Positions 9,046-18,119 of a stretch of DNA of 64,000 bases are shown piece after piece. This DNA is from Candidatus Poribacteria bacterium (GTDB lineage Bacteria > Poribacteria > WGA-4E > WGA-3G). The notes beneath the pieces were generated by a model, which saw nothing but the letters and a program-made list of their open reading frames with translations, was not told the DNA's origin and searched no databases. The stretch lies in contig JAJDWA010000071.1 in assembly GCA_022825825.1 (NCBI GenBank), positions 44,398 through 108,397 on the forward strand, in the 5' to 3' direction. Each line of letters starts with the position of its first letter. The first letter of the stretch is position 1. A program made the translations under genes and the position numbers.

Positions 9046-9113
9046 ACCTCCAAGCTACGGTAAGTACGGTTTCAAACCACGCCGATTTGTAGAGACAATA
9101 GGAGAATTGCAAC

Positions 9114-9917
9114 ATGAGGCATGAATTAACTGATGCACAACGATTCTTTTTTGAAAATAACGGTTATTTAGTGTTAGAACATTTTCTTGAGCGCTCACAT
9201 ATTGCTGCTCTCAGAAACGCACTGGCTGAATCCGTTAAGAAACGCCGGGAATGTGAAGAGAAGGGCATATCGCACACAGGAATGACGCATATTCACGGCG
9301 AAAAAAGCACTCGTATCTTCTATATTCTTGACGATCATCCTTTGTTCTTAGAACTGTTAGACTGGCAACCGATACTCCCTTACGTTACGGGCCTGCTCAA
9401 TGAGATGCCACACCACCATGCATCCGATGCGATTATTGAGCACGGAGCGGAACTTATGAATCGTCCGATGGGATGGCACATTGATGGGCATGATAACGGC
9501 TATCGTAACCTACGTCCGATCCCTCTATTACAACTCAAAATCGGCTACTATCTCACAGATATGACAGAGGGTGGGCAAGGCAACCTATGGCTTATACCGG
9601 GCAGCCATAAAGCCATGCATGATCCCAACCATGAAGACCTTCGATATCCATATCAATACCCGGGGACTTTAGAGATATGTGCACCAGCGGGCAGTGTGAT
9701 TCTGTTCCATAATGCCCTCTGGCATTCTGCTGGTATCTTTACAAAGCCAAAGGGATGTCGTGAAATGCTCTACTACGCCTATGAACATCCGTGGATGATT
9801 GCTTCGCAGGAACATTGGGGGTATCCAAAAGCATTCTATAACTCTCAACTCTCGCCAGAGCAACGGAAGTTTTTTCATGGATTTGTTTTCGATCCACCTG
9901 AACAAAGATGGGGATAA
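9114..9917 (+). CDS. Phytanoyl-CoA dioxygenase (PhyH) family protein
   Basis: The 267-residue Fe(II)/2-oxoglutarate dioxygenase has ligands in MGWHIDGHD (H-x-D, about residues 123-125) and a distal histidine in FHNALWHSAG (about residue 204). PGSHKAMH is the usual family loop after the ligands. An ATG follows ggagaattgcaac. It probably hydroxylates an unidentified small substrate. It forms a same-strand run with the amidohydrolase upstream and another PhyH gene 125 bases downstream, so the three may act on related substrates (inference). Confidence 0.9.
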   Translation: MRHELTDAQRFFFENNGYLVLEHFLERSHIAALRNALAESVKKRRECEEKGISHTGMTHIHGEKSTRIFYILDDHPLFLELLDWQPILPYVTGLLNEMPHHHASDAIIEHGAELMNRPMGWHIDGHDNGYRNLRPIPLLQLKIGYYLTDMTEGGQGNLWLIPGSHKAMHDPNHEDLRYPYQYPGTLEICAPAGSVILFHNALWHSAGIFTKPKGCREMLYYAYEHPWMIASQEHWGYPKAFYNSQLSPEQRKFFHGFVFDPPEQRWG

Positions 9918-9965
9918 AGTAAATTGTAAAATCTAAAATTACCTCACAGTTTTCTATAGGTTTGA

Positions 9966-10005
9966 GGCGTTTGTAGTCGCGAAATTCATTGCGCCTCTTA
10001 CATTC
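9966..10005. repeat. REP-like repeat, second copy
   Basis: The sequence ggcgtttgtagtcgcgaaattcattgcgcctcttacatt forms an imperfect hairpin (gaggcg ... cgcctc) and matches the copies at 7857 and 50440. It lies in the spacer between two PhyH genes. Confidence 0.65.
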
Positions 10006-10042
10006 AGATGAATCCTTTTTATAATACAAGGAGAACACAACT

Positions 10043-10942
10043 ATGCGTTTAACCGAATCTGAAGTTTCGTTTTTCCATGACAACGGATATCTACTGCTTG
10101 AAGATGTGTTAGATGAGAACGACTTGGGTCCTGTTATATCGGAGTACTCAGAAATTATCGCTGAACACGCTGAAACATTGCACAAGGAAAGAAAAGTTAC
10201 TTCTACTTATGCCGATAAACCTTTCACTGAGCGATTGATGCATCTGGCTGCTGAGGCACCAGAGATAACAGCAAATTTAGATATTATGCGTGCGCGCGGT
10301 GAAGCAACGTTTAACTTTCTCAAAAACCCGAAAATCCTTGACCTTGCTGAATCTTTTGTCGGTTCGGAGATAGTCTGTAATCCTATTCAACACATCCGCG
10401 CGGTCTTGCCAAAACGGGAATCCCAACGTCATCCGACACCTTGGCAACGTCATCCGACACCTTGGCATCAGGATGCAGGCGTTTGTTGGCCCGATATTGA
10501 CCCATATTTTATGTTAACTATCTGGATACCGATTGTGGATGCAACTTTGGAAAATGGTTGTCTACAAGTGTTACCCGGCAGCCATAAGATGGGGTTATTT
10601 ACACACGTTTGGAACGATGCAGGATTGGTGGTTCCCTCTGAGCATCAACCACCGAACCTCACACCCAAAGCATTGCCAATACGTGCTGGCGGCGTTATTC
10701 TATTCCACAATTACACACTCCACAGCGCAAGACCAAATGAATCCGGGACTGTCCGATGGAGTTTCGACCTCCGTTATCACGATGTTTATCAACCAACAGG
10801 CAGACCTTATTATCCTGCGTTTCTGATGCGGAGTCGTTTGCGTCCAGAGGCTTGCCAAACTGACTATGAAACGTGGTGTAAACGGTGGGAGTTTGCTTTG
10901 GAAAATTCCAGAGGCGTGCAGGCATATCGGTGGCCCCGATAG
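10043..10942 (+). CDS. Phytanoyl-CoA dioxygenase (PhyH) family protein with internal 7-residue duplication
   Basis: The 299-residue PhyH paralogue is closest within the window to 2024-2905. The iron ligands are in PWHQDAG and in the distal HNYTLHSARPN. Immediately before the HxD motif the peptide QRHPTPW occurs twice in tandem (QRHPTPWQRHPTPWHQD), caused by a 21-bp DNA duplication; the paralogue lacks it. The insertion keeps the frame, so the protein may still fold, but it changes the loop leading to the active site. ATG follows acaaggagaacacaact. It may be cotranscribed with the DUF420-like gene 13 bases downstream. Confidence 0.9.
   Translation: MRLTESEVSFFHDNGYLLLEDVLDENDLGPVISEYSEIIAEHAETLHKERKVTSTYADKPFTERLMHLAAEAPEITANLDIMRARGEATFNFLKNPKILDLAESFVGSEIVCNPIQHIRAVLPKRESQRHPTPWQRHPTPWHQDAGVCWPDIDPYFMLTIWIPIVDATLENGCLQVLPGSHKMGLFTHVWNDAGLVVPSEHQPPNLTPKALPIRAGGVILFHNYTLHSARPNESGTVRWSFDLRYHDVYQPTGRPYYPAFLMRSRLRPEACQTDYETWCKRWEFALENSRGVQAYRWPR
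10424..10465. repeat. Tandem 21-bp duplication inside a PhyH gene
   Basis: The unit caacgtcatccgacaccttgg is repeated perfectly, 10424-10444 and 10445-10465, adding seven codons. Perfect identity suggests a recent event. Confidence 0.95.
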
Positions 10943-10955
10943 AAAAGGAGTAAAC

Positions 10956-11375
10956 GTGCTTGAGATTTCAGATTTGCCAACTGTCAATGCGACTTTAAAT
11001 ACAATCAGTGCTATCCTATTGACAATTGGATATGTGCTAATTCGACAGCGAAAAATAGAGGCGCATAAGAAGTGTATGCTCGCTGCTTTTGCAGTGTCTG
11101 TGCTTTTTCTAATAAGTTATTGTATATACCATGCAAATGCGGGTTCAACCAAGTTTACACAGCAGGGTTGGATTCGTCCTGTCTACTTTACGATTCTGAT
11201 TTCACACATTATTTTAGCATTTGCAATCGTGCCGTTGGCGTTACGTACCCTCTACTTAGCGTGGCGCGAAAAGTTTGATAAACACCGCCGCATCGCAAAA
11301 ATCACCTTTCCGATTTGGCTATATGTTTCCGTTACAGGTGTGCTTATCTATCTGATGCTGTATCAGATGGGTTAA
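10956..11375 (+). CDS. DUF420-like integral membrane protein
   Basis: I use GTG 10956, preceded by aaaaggag five bases upstream; the track ORF from 10866 overlaps the PhyH gene. The 139-residue product has four predicted membrane helices (around NTISAILLTIGYVLI, MLAAFAVSVLFLISY, VYFTILISHIILAFAI and WLYVSVTGVLIYLML). Histidines are placed as in the DUF420/YozB family (IEAHKK, YHANAG, ISHIILA, KHRRIAK), which is related to haem-copper oxidase assembly proteins such as CtaM. A role in respiratory oxidase assembly is family-based, and no oxidase genes are visible nearby. Confidence 0.82.
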   Translation: MLEISDLPTVNATLNTISAILLTIGYVLIRQRKIEAHKKCMLAAFAVSVLFLISYCIYHANAGSTKFTQQGWIRPVYFTILISHIILAFAIVPLALRTLYLAWREKFDKHRRIAKITFPIWLYVSVTGVLIYLMLYQMG

Positions 11376-11390
11376 AGTGGAGATTTAATT

Positions 11391-13682
11391 ATGAGACCTA
11401 CACGCGTTTTTATTTTTACAATTCTGTTTATCAGCACACTTTTTCTTTTACAAACCTTCGCGGACGACTATACACGATGGGAATTGCCTGAAGGTGCAAA
11501 GTTCAGACTTGGAAAAGGAAAAATGAGCAACCATGAGGCACATCTCACCACTATCGGAAAAAGAAGTTCATATCAGTTTTCACCTGACAGTACGCAGCTG
11601 GCAGTCATGACTTCAAACGGAATCTGGGTATACGATGTCATAACAGGCAAAGAACTTAATTTGTTAACTGCAAACGGGATAGGAATGGGTTATGATGTAG
11701 TTCTAAGTCCCGATTCCCAGACATGCGCAATCCCGCGAAATCATAGGATTGAAATATGGGATTTAAATACCAATAAACTCAAAACTACGTTTGAGGGTTC
11801 AACGGAAAGTATCCTTTCTGTTACGTTTAGTCCAGATGGGGAAACTCTTGCAAGTACAGATTTTTCCAACATTATTCGATTATGGGACGTAGACAGCGGG
11901 AAGTATAGGGAGATTCCAACACCACATAAAATTGTAAGTAGAGTGATGTTTAGTCCTGATGGCAGGACGTTAGTGAGTAGTAGAAGAGAAGAGGTTCAGT
12001 TATGGAATATCACAAAAGAGAAGTGGTTGCGGGGTATCATAACGGAGAAGTTTAAGGCTAACTTAGAGGATACAACTGGAGTTGATAACATTATCTTCAA
12101 TTCTGATGGAAGTGCTCTCTACGGCTTAAGTGGAAACGGAGACGAGGTGCGATTTTGGGATGCTGATACAGGTAAAGTAAAATTGAGGTTGGGACTTGAA
12201 CGGACTTATAGGCGTCCATTTGCATTATCACCCGATGGACAAACCTTTGCCACTGCGAGTCGGAATGATTATAAGGTTCAGTTATGGGATACAAAGACAG
12301 GCAAACTGAAAAATACACTTACCGCAGATGCACGGTATGTAAAAATGCTGGCAATTGCTAACGGCAAGCCACAGTTGGTGAATTACGCCACAAAAAGTGC
12401 AGGATCTATGGCGTTCAGTCCAGATGGGCAAACCCTTGCAGTCGCAAGTAATGGTGAAATCGCTCTTTGGGATCCTGAAGCAGCACAACCCAAATTAATA
12501 CTAACTGAAAATGGACATTTCTATTATCTAATGTTTAGTCCAGATGGACGTACGCTCGCTGCGCGAAGGTCTGTGTCTCTTGAAGGAACCCGTATCTATT
12601 TATGGAATATAGATACGACAAATATCCAGAATTCGGGATTACGACACATCATCACGGACCATAACGATAAAGTGAGTTCTGTCACATTTAACCATGACGG
12701 AAAGATACTGGCAAGTGGACATCATTTGGAAAAGATTAAGCTTTGGGATGTCGTTAATGGGCAACTCAAAACGACCTGTGATGGATATCCTTATCAATTA
12801 TGGGTTCAATCTGTTGCTTTTGCACCAAACGGAGAAACACTTACGAGTTTAAATATCTATTCACAGAGTTCCGCCGGAAAAGCCGAGATACTTCTTTGGG
12901 ATGCGATAACTGGTAAGTACCAAAAATCCATCAAAGGGCATGGCAAAGCAATAAGTAATACCCGACGAATCGCGCATGGTGGTGGAATTGCTTTTAGCCC
13001 AAACAGTAAGTTGTTTGTGACGGGTAGTTTGGATGGAACGGTACGGTTATGGGATGCGAGCGCAGCATTGAAGGGATCAGTTGCTCAACGGTTGGGAGGT
13101 AGATTCTTCGGTCCACAGAAAGCAAAACTCAAAGGACATACACACCAAATCCTTTCCGTTGCTTTGAGCCCAGACGGTCACATTATCGCAAGCGGGAGTA
13201 TGGATAAAACCATCCGTCTATGGGATGTGCACAACCGAAAACTCATAGCGACACTTGAGGGACATACAGACGAGATTCTGACTGTTGTTTTCAGTCCCGA
13301 TGGAGCAACGCTTGCCAGTGGATGTCGTAATGGTTCTATTCATCTATGGGATCCAACCACAGGCAACCACAAGACTTCTCTTATTGGAAATGATCTTTTT
13401 ACAGATCCTTCAGGTCTACCACGTAAAAAAGATGACCCGCCTAACATTACTTCATGGGGACGTAGTGCAGTCACTTCACTCATTTTCAGTCTGGATGGAA
13501 AAACACTTGTAAATGGAAATAGTGACGGAACAATCCATTTCTGGGACATGAATAAACTACAAATAAAATCAACTTATTCAGGACACAGTGGCTTGAATTC
13601 TCTTGCTTTAAGTCCAGATGGGCGCACCCTTGCCAGTGGAAGTTCAGACGGGACAGTACTCATTTGGGATGTCAAACCGTAA
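11391..13682 (+). CDS. Exported WD40-repeat beta-propeller protein
   Basis: The 763-residue protein starts with a signal peptide (TRVFIFTILFISTLFLLQTFA). It then carries at least a dozen WD40 repeats with repeated signatures such as FSPDGxTLAS and IRLWDVxxGK, including GHTDEILTVVFSPDG near the C-terminus. That is enough for two propellers. No kinase, caspase or AAA domain is attached, unlike many bacterial WD40 proteins. Its role is probably an extracytoplasmic protein-interaction scaffold. It starts 15 bases after the DUF420-like gene and ends at a strong bidirectional terminator. Confidence 0.9.
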   Translation: MRPTRVFIFTILFISTLFLLQTFADDYTRWELPEGAKFRLGKGKMSNHEAHLTTIGKRSSYQFSPDSTQLAVMTSNGIWVYDVITGKELNLLTANGIGMGYDVVLSPDSQTCAIPRNHRIEIWDLNTNKLKTTFEGSTESILSVTFSPDGETLASTDFSNIIRLWDVDSGKYREIPTPHKIVSRVMFSPDGRTLVSSRREEVQLWNITKEKWLRGIITEKFKANLEDTTGVDNIIFNSDGSALYGLSGNGDEVRFWDADTGKVKLRLGLERTYRRPFALSPDGQTFATASRNDYKVQLWDTKTGKLKNTLTADARYVKMLAIANGKPQLVNYATKSAGSMAFSPDGQTLAVASNGEIALWDPEAAQPKLILTENGHFYYLMFSPDGRTLAARRSVSLEGTRIYLWNIDTTNIQNSGLRHIITDHNDKVSSVTFNHDGKILASGHHLEKIKLWDVVNGQLKTTCDGYPYQLWVQSVAFAPNGETLTSLNIYSQSSAGKAEILLWDAITGKYQKSIKGHGKAISNTRRIAHGGGIAFSPNSKLFVTGSLDGTVRLWDASAALKGSVAQRLGGRFFGPQKAKLKGHTHQILSVALSPDGHIIASGSMDKTIRLWDVHNRKLIATLEGHTDEILTVVFSPDGATLASGCRNGSIHLWDPTTGNHKTSLIGNDLFTDPSGLPRKKDDPPNITSWGRSAVTSLIFSLDGKTLVNGNSDGTIHFWDMNKLQIKSTYSGHSGLNSLALSPDGRTLASGSSDGTVLIWDVKP

Positions 13683-13696
13683 AGCGTCTAAGAAAA

Positions 13697-13720
13697 AACC
13701 GCTCCAGCGGTGGAGCGGTT
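13697..13720. terminator. Bidirectional intrinsic terminator
   Basis: A 10-bp stem (aaccgctcca / tggagcggtt) with a gcgg loop is flanked by A-run and T-run bases (agaaaaaacc ... ggtttta). It lies between the convergent WD40 and PhyH genes and could serve both strands. Confidence 0.85.
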
Positions 13721-13741
13721 TTACACATTAATTTATTTTGT

Positions 13742-14638
13742 CTATGCAGAATAGGGACGGAAACCTCGCACCATTAAACCACGATCACTGTTGGCTTTTT
13801 TCGCTTCTTCTGCTGCCGCAGCGCGTTTTTCCGCTTCTGCCCGATTTGCTGTTGTTGTCCCGCCAATTATCACAAAGTCATCTGTTCGACGGTAACGATT
13901 GATGAAAACCGGACGCGGTTTGTCTGACATATTCTGTTTAGAACCGTGCACTGTCTTGACATTAAAGAAGATTGAATCACCGGCTTTGCCGATAACAGGA
14001 AGGGCACTCTCCCAGGGCCACTCATCTTCCTCCAAGCCAAGATGCGAAAATGTGTCAATATGTTTGAGTTGTCCCAGTTTATGTGATCCTGGCACAACAT
14101 ATAAAGCACCGTTCACAAGATCTGTGTCTACAACATAGTTCAAAATACCCACAGGTCCCTGATAACGATGCTCAAAGTACGCAGAGTCTTGATGTAGGTG
14201 CTTCGGATGTCCACCTACCGGTTCTTTATAGAGGCACTGCCCGTTACCAAAAATTTCAACGTTTGGTCCTAATATCGCCTCAACGATACTTATAGCATTT
14301 TCATCAAAAGCAGAGTGGAAAAATGCAGCACTTGTCTGATAATTCATTGCCAACACCATGATCTGCTTATCTCTATCATAACCCTGTGGCGCGGGAATGA
14401 AAAGCGTCCCGTTCGGTGTACGCCATCCCTCAACAATCTGTTGTGCCTCGTCAAGTAGCGATAAAGATTCAGCAGCGGCGGCTTCAGCATCTTGGTGAAT
14501 TTCCTCAACATACGGTTTCATCAGACCGCGCACGACAAGACAGCCATGCTCCTCAAAGATGGCGGCAGCCTTTTCAGCATCTAGTGTATCTACCGACATT
14601 TCAATATCTTCAACTGTTATTTTTTGTTCCTGATTCAC
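13742..14638 (-). CDS. Phytanoyl-CoA dioxygenase (PhyH) family protein
   Basis: The 298-residue protein starts at GTG with AAGGAG about eight bases upstream. Iron ligands appear in KHLHQDSAYF (HxD) and the distal KTVHGSKQN; PGSHKLGQL is the usual family loop. The C-terminus (EKRAAAAEEAKK) is an alanine/lysine-rich helix unlike the other PhyH paralogues here. It is convergent with the WD40 gene. It probably hydroxylates an unknown small molecule. Confidence 0.9.
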   Translation of the reverse strand: MNQEQKITVEDIEMSVDTLDAEKAAAIFEEHGCLVVRGLMKPYVEEIHQDAEAAAAESLSLLDEAQQIVEGWRTPNGTLFIPAPQGYDRDKQIMVLAMNYQTSAAFFHSAFDENAISIVEAILGPNVEIFGNGQCLYKEPVGGHPKHLHQDSAYFEHRYQGPVGILNYVVDTDLVNGALYVVPGSHKLGQLKHIDTFSHLGLEEDEWPWESALPVIGKAGDSIFFNVKTVHGSKQNMSDKPRPVFINRYRRTDDFVIIGGTTTANRAEAEKRAAAAEEAKKANSDRGLMVRGFRPYSA

Positions 14639-14721
14639 GAACTATTCTCCTTACAAGCCATTTTATAAATGATCTGTGAGACACAAAAGCATAGGGCGAA
14701 AAAGAAAGCAAAACTTACGAA

Positions 14722-15063
14722 TTAGCCCCATGACGGACGGCGTCCAGTTAACTTCTCTAAATACGCTGCCGTTCGATGTACATCATCCTTAAGTTTTCTT
14801 GAAGCTTTCTGTCTCTGTACCTCTTCAGTCCTATATTGCACTCGATAAGTGCCTTTTTCCAGTCGCCGTAGAGCAAACTCACCAGGGACATTGTGATTCA
14901 CATACCTGAGCATGTCATGCAACAACCAATAAACATCTGTGGGGGTGTACTGTAAATCGCAATGTTCGGATTCTTCTTTCACAGCGTCAAGTGTTTTCTG
15001 CACAAGCTCAACAACCTCTGCAAGTGTATAAGATTTATTTTTATCTAAATTAATACGTTCCAT
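14722..15063 (-). CDS. Hypothetical protein (113 aa) next to XdhC
   Basis: A small soluble protein rich in Glu, Lys and Arg. It has predicted helices (YTLAEVVELVQKTLDAVKEE; TDVYWLLHDMLRYV) and a short beta segment (ALRRLEKGTYRVQYRT). I do not recognise a family. It begins 12 bases after the stop of the XdhC-like gene on the same strand, so the two are likely cotranscribed. It ends RRPSWG. Confidence 0.7.
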   Translation of the reverse strand: MERINLDKNKSYTLAEVVELVQKTLDAVKEESEHCDLQYTPTDVYWLLHDMLRYVNHNVPGEFALRRLEKGTYRVQYRTEEVQRQKASRKLKDDVHRTAAYLEKLTGRRPSWG

Positions 15064-15075
15064 TTTTTAGACTCC

Positions 15076-16176
15076 TCACAATTTTATGGTAGGCATCCGA
15101 GCAGGTTGTGCTTCAAAAGAGTGCGGCTTTTCTGCCCCGTTCCGTACCTGGATTAACTGTGAAGCGATGCTTACTGCTATCTCTGGCACAGTTTTAGAAT
15201 TTATATCTAACCCAATCGGTGCGTAAACACGTCGCAGGTTTTCAATCGGTATGCCAACCTCCATCAGGTCATCAAAAATCAATTTAATTTTCCTGCGGCT
15301 ACCGATCAAACCGATGTACCGAGCGTCTGACTCAACAACACTATGAAGCGCTGACTCATCGTGCTGATGGCCACGTGTTACAATTACTACGTAAGTTAAA
15401 TGGTCAATTGGATATTTTTGCAGTTCCTCTGCAATGTCTCCGATGATAATTTTGTCTGCTTCAGGTAACCGTTCTGTTGCGGCAAAATCTGCCCGGTCAT
15501 CAATGATAGTGATGTCAAAATCTAACCAACTTCCAAGATGGCAGAGTGCTTGACCAACGTGTCCTGCTCCCGCAATAAGCAGAGTCGGTCTTGGCTGAAG
15601 CGGCTCAAGGAAGATTGATGTAGTTTCGTTTTGTTGGAATATGTCTGCACGGTTCCCTTCAAGGATAGTGGATATTTGGTTTTCAACATCCGCTTCTAAA
15701 TCCGAATTGCCTAATGTGCCGATACGTTCACCATTATTCGCAAAGACCATCTTCATGCCGACATCTACACTTTGTTGTTCACTTTCCACAACTGTTGCAC
15801 AAATGAGTGGCACCTTCTCTGCGTTCAGTTCCTGAAGGCGAGTAAACATCTCTGCTTCAGCGCGAGTTTGAGGCAAATCTATGAAAATTTTCATATTCCC
15901 ACCGCAGATAAGGCCATCGTCCCAGCCGTAATCACTATCCAATTGAAACTGAAGCAACTGAGGCGTACCACCATGCATTAACCCTATCGCTTGTCGGCGC
16001 GCTTCCGCTTCTACACAACCACCACCGAGTGTACCGATATTGCGCAAATTCGGAAGGATCAGCAGTTTTGCACCAGGCTTTTGCGGTGTTGAACCTTTAG
16101 TCTCAACAACGGTGCAGTAGGCACCAACTTGATCCGATTCAATCAATTCTGGGATTTTTTGATAGATATCTCTCAC
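15076..16176 (-). CDS. XdhC/CoxI family molybdenum-hydroxylase maturation protein
   Basis: The 366-residue protein has the two-part XdhC/CoxI architecture. The N-terminal domain has CTVVETKGSTPQKPGAKLLI and GTLGGGCVEAEAR; the C-terminal domain is Rossmann-like (LLIAGAGHVGQALCHLG, VTRGHQHDESAL, IGLIGSRRK). In characterised systems XdhC inserts or sulfurates the molybdenum cofactor of xanthine dehydrogenase-type enzymes. No such enzyme is in the window, though moaB is present at 29.8 kb. A small unknown gene follows at once. Confidence 0.92.
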   Translation of the reverse strand: MRDIYQKIPELIESDQVGAYCTVVETKGSTPQKPGAKLLILPNLRNIGTLGGGCVEAEARRQAIGLMHGGTPQLLQFQLDSDYGWDDGLICGGNMKIFIDLPQTRAEAEMFTRLQELNAEKVPLICATVVESEQQSVDVGMKMVFANNGERIGTLGNSDLEADVENQISTILEGNRADIFQQNETTSIFLEPLQPRPTLLIAGAGHVGQALCHLGSWLDFDITIIDDRADFAATERLPEADKIIIGDIAEELQKYPIDHLTYVVIVTRGHQHDESALHSVVESDARYIGLIGSRRKIKLIFDDLMEVGIPIENLRRVYAPIGLDINSKTVPEIAVSIASQLIQVRNGAEKPHSFEAQPARMPTIKL

Positions 16177-16229
16177 ATCATAATCTCCAAGTTCGGGGAT
16201 GGAATAACATTATAAAAAACTACCTATAG

Positions 16230-17222
16230 CTAAGCTTTGTAAAATTCTACTGTTGTACCAGCCATGTCTGCAACGTTTTCTATCAATTTGTTCCGTTCAG
16301 TTTCGTTCATACCAGAGAAAGCCTTGGCGATGTTAATTTTCTCTTGCATCTGTGCTGCATCGTCAGGTCCAGTGACAAGCGTACTTACAGGAAAAGACCA
16401 GACAAAACGAATAGCTTCAGGAATACTTACCCGGTTCGGCACGACTCTTGGATTGGGACCGTGTTTGCCATGTCGAGAACCACCGAAAAACCCACCATTC
16501 GCCAATGATTTCATTCCAATTATGCCGATGTTACGTTCAACGAGGGTTGGAACAACCCTTTCAATAAAACTTTCGTAACTTATGTCGGCAATGTTGATTG
16601 GCAATTGACACGCATCAAAAATATCGGATTTTTCTAAAACGCGTTGATGAGCAGACGGACTTGTATGCCCAGTAAACCCAATAAAACGAGTTTTTCCGGA
16701 TTTCTTTGCTTCTGCCATTACATCAAAAATGCCTTTATCAATCCTTGCATCTACGTCTTCAAGGTTTCTAACTGCGTGTACTTGCCAGAGATCAAGTTGT
16801 TCAGTATTGAGTCGTTTGAGTGAATCTTCAAGGTGTTGTTTTGCAGTTGCAGCGTCGCGTGCGGTTGTTTTGGTCATGAGAAAAATATCATCACGATATT
16901 TAGGAACGAGCAGTTTCCCCAAGCGCCGTTCACTTCCACCTGCTTGGTAAGATTCTGCTGAGTCAAAGAAACGGACGCCACCTGCCAGTGCCGTTTCAAT
17001 TGTCTTTTGCGCTTCTGCTTCTGCCATTTCACCAATATGCCAACCACCGACTCCGAGTATTGTAACAGCTTCACCTGTTCTGCCAAACTTTCGCATCGGC
17101 AAGAGTGTACCTAAACGGTCGCTTGAAGGTTTCGCTTCCTGACCTTCTGCATTTGCTGAAGATAAGAGAATACCTGTTGTTAATCCTGCCAATGACTTTA
17201 GAAATGCACGTCGATCAATCAT
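16230..17222 (-). CDS. Aldo/keto reductase with Tat signal
   Basis: ATG at 17222 follows GGAGGTG; the track start is a TTG overlapping that ribosome binding site. The 330-residue product begins MIDRRAFLKSLAGLTTGILL, a twin-arginine signal (DRRAFLK), so it is probably exported folded. The rest is an aldo/keto reductase barrel: catalytic FFDSAESYQAGGSER (Asp and Tyr) and a reduced nicotinamide-binding end (FVWSFPVSTLVTGPDDAAQM). The exported members of this family often keep NAD(P)H bound. It faces the polysaccharide deacetylase gene across a divergent promoter region. Confidence 0.9.
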   Translation of the reverse strand: MIDRRAFLKSLAGLTTGILLSSANAEGQEAKPSSDRLGTLLPMRKFGRTGEAVTILGVGGWHIGEMAEAEAQKTIETALAGGVRFFDSAESYQAGGSERRLGKLLVPKYRDDIFLMTKTTARDAATAKQHLEDSLKRLNTEQLDLWQVHAVRNLEDVDARIDKGIFDVMAEAKKSGKTRFIGFTGHTSPSAHQRVLEKSDIFDACQLPINIADISYESFIERVVPTLVERNIGIIGMKSLANGGFFGGSRHGKHGPNPRVVPNRVSIPEAIRFVWSFPVSTLVTGPDDAAQMQEKINIAKAFSGMNETERNKLIENVADMAGTTVEFYKA

Positions 17223-17242
17223 AGTTTTCACCTCCAAATTCT

Positions 17243-17271
17243 ATCTTATAATAGCACTTCAATTTTGTCAA
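17243..17271 (-). promoter_or_regulatory. Possible sigma-70-type promoter for the aldo/keto reductase
   Basis: On the minus strand TTGACA (17266-17271) is 17 bases from TAAGAT (17243-17248). The -10 box is a 4/6 match, so support is moderate. Confidence 0.4.
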
Positions 17272-17300
17272 GAAAATTCTTGTCGTTGACAAGGTTTCGC

Positions 17301-17329
17301 TTGACTTTAGTAATTCTCTGATATATAAT
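17301..17329 (+). promoter_or_regulatory. Sigma-70-type promoter for the polysaccharide deacetylase
   Basis: TTGACT (17301-17306), a 17-base spacer and a perfect TATAAT (17324-17329), about 58 bases before the ATG at 17388. Confidence 0.65.
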
Positions 17330-17387
17330 TACGCAATATTTGAGATAAAATTTACACATTAAACTTTCTGAACAGAAATTTTCCGAC

Positions 17388-18119
17388 ATGAAACATACTT
17401 TACACGAATCAATACCTGATAACCTTGTTGTTCTCACATTTGATGATGGATGTAAATCGCAAGCGTCTTTTGTGGCACCGATTCTGAAACAGTACGGTTT
17501 CGGGGCAACCTTCTATATTACTGAAGGACTCAACTTTCTCAGCAATAAAGAAGCGTATATGACATGGGAAGAAGTCCATGGTTTGCATGAAGCAGGTTTT
17601 GAAATTGGCAACCATACTCGCCATCACCGAAATGTCACACAACAGTCAGAACAGGAGCTAAAAGACGACCTGCAACATATTGACGCTCGTTGTGAGGAAT
17701 ACGCTATCTCCCGCCCGACTACCTTCTGCTATCCAGGTTATAGCCATAACGAAGCAGCTGTTAAGGTTGTGGCGGAGCACGGTTTTCATTTTGCTCGTCG
17801 CGGTGTTGCCCCAGAATTTCCCTACAATTCAGAAGGAGGGCGCGGTCCAGTTTATAACCCGAAAGTTCACCATCCGCTCCTTATTCCGACTACAGGTGCA
17901 TCTGGCCCGAATTGGAACTTTGACGATTTCACATGGGCACTTGAGCAAGCAGCAGATGGAAATATCTCAGTCCTGACGTTTCACGGCGTGCCTGACCTTG
18001 AACATCCGTGGGTTCACACCGAACCTAAAGTATTTGAAACATATATGATATATCTTGCCGAGAACAATTATACAGTCATCGCACTCCGAGATCTAAGCGG
18101 CTATATCAATTCACAATAA
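17388..18119 (+). CDS. Polysaccharide deacetylase (NodB/CE4 family)
   Basis: The 243-residue protein carries NodB homology motifs: VLTFDDGCKSQ (catalytic Asp and metal Asp), GNHTRHHRN (metal His pair) and RPTTFCYPGY. LTFHGVPD near the C-terminus supplies the late histidine. Such enzymes remove N-acetyl groups from chitin-like, peptidoglycan or exopolysaccharide chains. No signal peptide is evident, so a cytoplasmic or small-molecule substrate is possible. The end YINSQ is close to the family's usual length. Confidence 0.9.
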   Translation: MKHTLHESIPDNLVVLTFDDGCKSQASFVAPILKQYGFGATFYITEGLNFLSNKEAYMTWEEVHGLHEAGFEIGNHTRHHRNVTQQSEQELKDDLQHIDARCEEYAISRPTTFCYPGYSHNEAAVKVVAEHGFHFARRGVAPEFPYNSEGGRGPVYNPKVHHPLLIPTTGASGPNWNFDDFTWALEQAADGNISVLTFHGVPDLEHPWVHTEPKVFETYMIYLAENNYTVIALRDLSGYINSQ

